From contig NZ_JADD01000015.1 of assembly GCF_000518205.1 (NCBI RefSeq), positions 1 through 62,628 of the forward strand: a DNA stretch of 62,628 nucleotides, given 5' to 3'. Made by a program: the position numbers and the translations under genes. The notes under the pieces were generated by a model. The model ran no database searches. It had not been told where the DNA came from and saw only the letters and a list, made by a program, of their open reading frames with translations. The first letter of the stretch is position 1. Every line of letters begins with the position of its first letter. The stretch is from Hutsoniella sourekii ATCC 700629. Lineage in GTDB: Bacteria; Bacillota; Bacilli; Lactobacillales; Aerococcaceae. Shown in pieces: positions 59,256 through 62,628 of the stretch.

Positions 59256-61943
59256 ATGGCAGTAAAAAAATCAGAATTATATTCTCTTTTATGGGAAGCA
59301 GCTAATAAGTTAAGAGGTGGTGTTGAACCATCAAGGTATAAGGATTATGTTTTATTACTTCTCTTCTTCAAGTATGTATCAGACAGATACAAAGGGCAAA
59401 AATATGCGGAGTTTGAGGTTACAGAAGGCGCATCCTTTGATGATTTGATTCAGGCAAAAGGCAAGCCCGATGTAGGAGAGCGAGTCGATAAAATTATTCA
59501 AAAGTTCTTAGAAACTAATAATCTAAAAGGTGCACTTCCAGACGTATCATTTAATAATCCTGATGAACTAGGTAAAGGTAAGGAACTAGTTGACAAAGTA
59601 TCTGGTCTGATTGCAATTTTTCAAAATCCAGCCATAGATTTTGAGAAAAACAGGGCCAGCGGCGATGATATTATTGGCGACGCCTACGAATACTTTATGA
59701 TGAAATTTGCTCAAGAATCTGGTAAGAGTAAAGGGCAATTTTATACGCCGAGTGAAGTATCTAGGGTCATCTCGAGATTAATTGGAATGGGTGAAATTGA
59801 GAATAGGCCAGACAAAAAATGGACTCTGCATGACCCAGCTGCAGGAAGTGGAAGCCTATTGATTAGAGCGGCAGATGAAGCGCCTGTCGACAGTAATGGG
59901 GACTCAATCGTTACTATATATGGACAAGAAAAATACTCCGATACGGCAGGTTTAGCTAAAATGAATTTCATCCTCCACAATAAGGGGACAGGAGAAATTC
60001 ATAGTGATAACACTTTAGCTGCCCCATATTATACTGACGATTTTGGTGAGTTAAGAAAGTTCGATTTTATAGTTATGAACCCTCCATTCTCGGATAAAGA
60101 CTGGTCTGACGGGATTAAAGCGGATGAAGATGTCTTTCACAGGTTTGACGGATTTGGTATTCCGCCTGAAAAAAATGGTGACTATGCTTGGTTCTTGCAC
60201 GTATTAAAAGCTTTAAATGAAAATGGTAAGGCGGGCATTATTTTGCCGCACGGAGTTTTATTTAGAGGGAATACAGAAGAAACCATCCGAAAAGAGATTC
60301 TAAAAAGAAAATATATTAAAGGGATTGTCGGATTACCATCAAACTTATTCTATGGGACTGGGATACCGGCGTGCATTATTATCATCGATAAGGAGAATGC
60401 CGATGAAAGAGACGGCTTATTCATGATTGATGCAAGCGATGATTATAAAAAAGATGGCAATAAAAACAGACTACGTGAACAGGATATAGAAAGAATTGTC
60501 CAAGTTTTTATAAATGAGATAGATATTCCAGGATATTCACGTTTTGTCAGTTATAAAGATATCAATGAAGAACACCAAGGTAATCTCAATGTCTCTCGCT
60601 ATATTAAAAAAATAGATAAATCACTTCCTCAAAATATTAATGCGCACTTAAACGGCGGTATCCCAAGTAAGGATATTGAATCCATGGAGAAAATTTGGGA
60701 GATTTCAAACCAACTTAAAGATAAATTGTTTGAGAATAGAAGTAATACTGATGACTATGATTTGAAAGTAGCTCCTGATGAAATAGAAGGCTTAATACTA
60801 AGTGATAATCAAATAAAAGATGAAATAGCTAGAGAGACGAAAGAACTATTTAATCAGTGGAAAGATTTAGTTGAATCCAATTTCAAGAATATCAATGAGC
60901 TAACGGATCCAAAGCAATTCATCAGAGATTTAGGATCCACCATTCTAGAAATATACGAAGAAGCAAAATTAATTGATAACTATGATGTTTACGATTTTCT
61001 TCTAAATTATTGGAACGAAAAGCTTCAGGATGATGTTTATATTATTAAGGCATCAGGCTATGAAGCAGGCAGAGAAGTTGAAAGAGTGTACGGTAAGAAA
61101 AAAATAAAAGATGAACAGGGCGTTGAAATAGAAGTAGATGATAAGAAAAAATTCAAGTCATTCGATGGGCTTTTAATTCCGAGAGCTGTTATTGAGAATG
61201 AATATTTCAAAAATGAACTTGAAGTAATTGAAATGATGAATCTAGAAATAGCTGAACTAGATGAAGCAATGAATGAAGTGATTGAAGAGAATTCTACGGA
61301 TGAAGGCTTATTGGATGAAGCTTTAAATGATAAGGGTGACTCTGTAACAAAAACAAATCTCAACAAACGGCTGAAGGAACTTGAAGAAAAGAAAGTATCA
61401 AAAGATGTTGATGATTTAACAAAAATGCTGGAAATCTTTGATGCAAAAGAACAAGAGGCAATGGAAGGTATATTTGATTCGTCATCAAATCTAAAGAATT
61501 ATGAACTTAGAAATGCTAATGGCAAGTTTGGTAAAGGTAAGATTAATACTGCCATTAAGCTAGCACAAGTAGAAGCTCAGATTCCTGAGAATTATAAGGA
61601 TGAATATGAACTTTTAATTTCTTATAAGGATATGATGGATCGTAAAGATGAAAAAAATAAAGTGTTAAAAGAAAAAATAAAAGAACTGGATGAAAAAGTT
61701 ATCGAAAAATATTCTCAGCTTTCAGTTGAAGAAATCAAGCACTTGCTCTTTGATAAGAAATGGATGACTCGACTAGCAACTGATATAGCTGAGGCGATTG
61801 ATCAGGAAATAAGTAGCATCGCATCTAAACATGTAGAAATTTCTAGACGATATGAACATACGCTAGCTGATTTAGAGGAGCAGGCAGATTCATCTAGACA
61901 AGCGGTCAAGAATGCTTTAGAAAGGATGGGATACACATGGTAG
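59256..61943 (+). CDS. hsdM: Type I restriction-modification methylase subunit HsdM
   Basis: 895 residues, AAGAGG upstream. Adds a methyl group to adenine as part of an HsdM2S complex. HsdM_N region (about 1-130); N6 methylase domain with SAM motif DPAAGSGSLL (about 193-202) and catalytic NPPF (about 275-278); then an unusually long, acidic, coiled-coil C-terminus (about 480-895), as in the longer type I M proteins. Codon use and GC are clearly lower than in the upstream housekeeping genes. Overlaps hsdS by 7 bases. Confidence 0.93.
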   Translation: MAVKKSELYSLLWEAANKLRGGVEPSRYKDYVLLLLFFKYVSDRYKGQKYAEFEVTEGASFDDLIQAKGKPDVGERVDKIIQKFLETNNLKGALPDVSFNNPDELGKGKELVDKVSGLIAIFQNPAIDFEKNRASGDDIIGDAYEYFMMKFAQESGKSKGQFYTPSEVSRVISRLIGMGEIENRPDKKWTLHDPAAGSGSLLIRAADEAPVDSNGDSIVTIYGQEKYSDTAGLAKMNFILHNKGTGEIHSDNTLAAPYYTDDFGELRKFDFIVMNPPFSDKDWSDGIKADEDVFHRFDGFGIPPEKNGDYAWFLHVLKALNENGKAGIILPHGVLFRGNTEETIRKEILKRKYIKGIVGLPSNLFYGTGIPACIIIIDKENADERDGLFMIDASDDYKKDGNKNRLREQDIERIVQVFINEIDIPGYSRFVSYKDINEEHQGNLNVSRYIKKIDKSLPQNINAHLNGGIPSKDIESMEKIWEISNQLKDKLFENRSNTDDYDLKVAPDEIEGLILSDNQIKDEIARETKELFNQWKDLVESNFKNINELTDPKQFIRDLGSTILEIYEEAKLIDNYDVYDFLLNYWNEKLQDDVYIIKASGYEAGREVERVYGKKKIKDEQGVEIEVDDKKKFKSFDGLLIPRAVIENEYFKNELEVIEMMNLEIAELDEAMNEVIEENSTDEGLLDEALNDKGDSVTKTNLNKRLKELEEKKVSKDVDDLTKMLEIFDAKEQEAMEGIFDSSSNLKNYELRNANGKFGKGKINTAIKLAQVEAQIPENYKDEYELLISYKDMMDRKDEKNKVLKEKIKELDEKVIEKYSQLSVEEIKHLLFDKKWMTRLATDIAEAIDQEISSIASKHVEISRRYEHTLADLEEQADSSRQAVKNALERMGYTW

Positions 61944-62305
61944 ACTATCCGAATGATTGGAGAACCCTATCCCTAAAAGAAATCGTAGGTTCATTATCTG
62001 ATGGCGATTGGATTGAAAAAGAGCATATTAGATCTTATGGAGACTATAGAATAATACAAACTGGAAACATTGGTATTGGTAAATATATAGAGAATTATAA
62101 TCACGAAAAATTTATGTCTAGCGCTAGTTTTAATTATTTACACGGAAATGAAATTTATGAAGGAGATATACTGATTTCTAGATTAGCAGAGCCTGCTGGC
62201 AGAACAATTATTCTTCCATTAGTGTATAAAAAAATGGTTACCGCTGTAGATGTTGCAATTATTAGACCAAACCCAGAGTTGTTCAGTAGTGTCTTTTTGA
62301 TGTGA
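61937..62305 (+). pseudogene. hsdS: Type I specificity subunit HsdS, truncated by IS30
   Basis: Only the first 122 residues remain, covering most of the first target-recognition domain: DYPNDWRTLSLKEIVG, IQTGNIGIGKY, GDILISRLAEPAGRTIILP. Normal HsdS has about 390-420 residues with two such domains. The frame ends at a TGA near the IS30 end at about 62310-62325. Without HsdS the methylase has no target recognition, so this R-M copy is probably inactive unless another hsdS exists. Confidence 0.88.
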
Positions 62306-62309
62306 TAAA

Positions 62310-62628
62310 TTGCAATAAATACTGCGACAAATTAATTCATCTTTTCAAGTTCGTGCATTAGTATCTCAAACGGCGTTTTAAAACCTAAACATTTACGAGG
62401 GCGATTGTTTAATAGCCATAAGGCCTCATATAAATCTCTTAAGTTTATCCTGGCCAAATCAGTTTTCTTGGGAAAGAATTCTCTTAATAAACCGTTTGAA
62501 TTTTCATTTGACCCTCGTTGCCACGCGCTATAGGCATCAGCAAAATAGAAATCGATTCCTTTTTCCTCCACCTTTGGATAACAAGCAAACTCTTTGCCAC
62601 GATCAGACGTAAACGTTTTTAAAGCTTT
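62310..62628 (-). mobile_element. IS30-family insertion sequence, 3' end (runs off window)
   Basis: The transposase 3' end lies at 62332-62628, and the outer terminus at about 62310-62330 holds the inverted-repeat core TGCGACAAATTAAT that matches the left copy. It inserted into hsdS. Transposase orientation is the same (minus) as the partial copy at the left edge. Confidence 0.85.
62332..62628 (-). CDS. IS30-family transposase, C-terminal part (runs off window)
   Basis: About 98 residues of the catalytic C-terminus: FTSDRGKEFACY (second Asp of the DDE triad), FYFADAYSAWQRGSNENSNG (the catalytic Glu in NENSNG) and LNNRPRKCLGFKTPFEIL, the standard IS30-family ending. Confidence 0.95.
   Translation of the reverse strand, partial: KALKTFTSDRGKEFACYPKVEEKGIDFYFADAYSAWQRGSNENSNGLLREFFPKKTDLARINLRDLYEALWLLNNRPRKCLGFKTPFEILMHELEKMN

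Overview
The window looks like a chromosomal segment (or contig) of a low-to-mid-GC Gram-positive coccus in the order Lactobacillales, probably near Aerococcaceae. The evidence is the gene orders secG-esterase-rnr-smpB, pepP-asp23-nusB, comGA-GG, rpoY-rnjA and xseA-xseB-ispA-tlyA-recN-miaA-hflX, strong AGGAGG-type ribosome sites, frequent TTG and GTG starts, a YSIRK-like signal and an LPXTG-type sorting signal. The family assignment is inference.

Layout. Position 1-290 is the 5' end of an IS30-family element that has apparently removed the start of an unknown gene (317-1819). The next 29 kb are mostly housekeeping: secG, esterase, rnr, smpB, a NERD nuclease-like gene, a SEC10/PgrA-like LPXTG surface protein, class III fbp, a cupin, a P1B-type metal ATPase, a purine-permease-like protein, nusB/asp23/pepP, a complete seven-gene comG operon, rpoY and rnjA. 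Spread between these genes are seven tandem arrays of one degenerate 41-bp repeat family (about 80 units). They all point the same way whatever the direction of the flanking genes, each unit carries a covarying hairpin, and most arrays end in a decayed last unit. I do not recognise this family, and it is the main candidate for something undescribed.

From 28.9 to 46.2 kb come a molybdopterin-binding protein plus modABC, a protocatechuate 3,4-dioxygenase pair (pcaHG) divergent from a KdgT-like permease, a 290-bp terminal-inverted-repeat element made of stacked hairpins, the xseA-to-def housekeeping cluster, and an mhqO-mhqD-flavin reductase operon. A near-identical MhqR-like palindrome lies just after the -10 box of both pcaHG and mhqO, suggesting one quinone- or catechol-responsive regulon.

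From 46.2 to 57.8 kb: a tRNA-Arg(TCT) gene, then a 1.5-kb insert bounded by 16-bp direct repeats that carries a frameshifted Abi_2/AbiF-like HEPN gene and a compact terminator-ended RNA candidate. Next is an eight-gene transport and phosphoesterase operon of UgpABCE type preceded by four PhoP-box-like direct repeats, and then an orphan TrpX-like binding protein behind a leader-peptide attenuator with Phe codons and mutually exclusive hairpins. All five solute-binding proteins in the window lack a lipobox cysteine. The end (57.8-62.6 kb) is an AT-rich restriction-modification island: an unknown protein, an HTH protein, hsdM, and hsdS cut by a second IS30-family copy.
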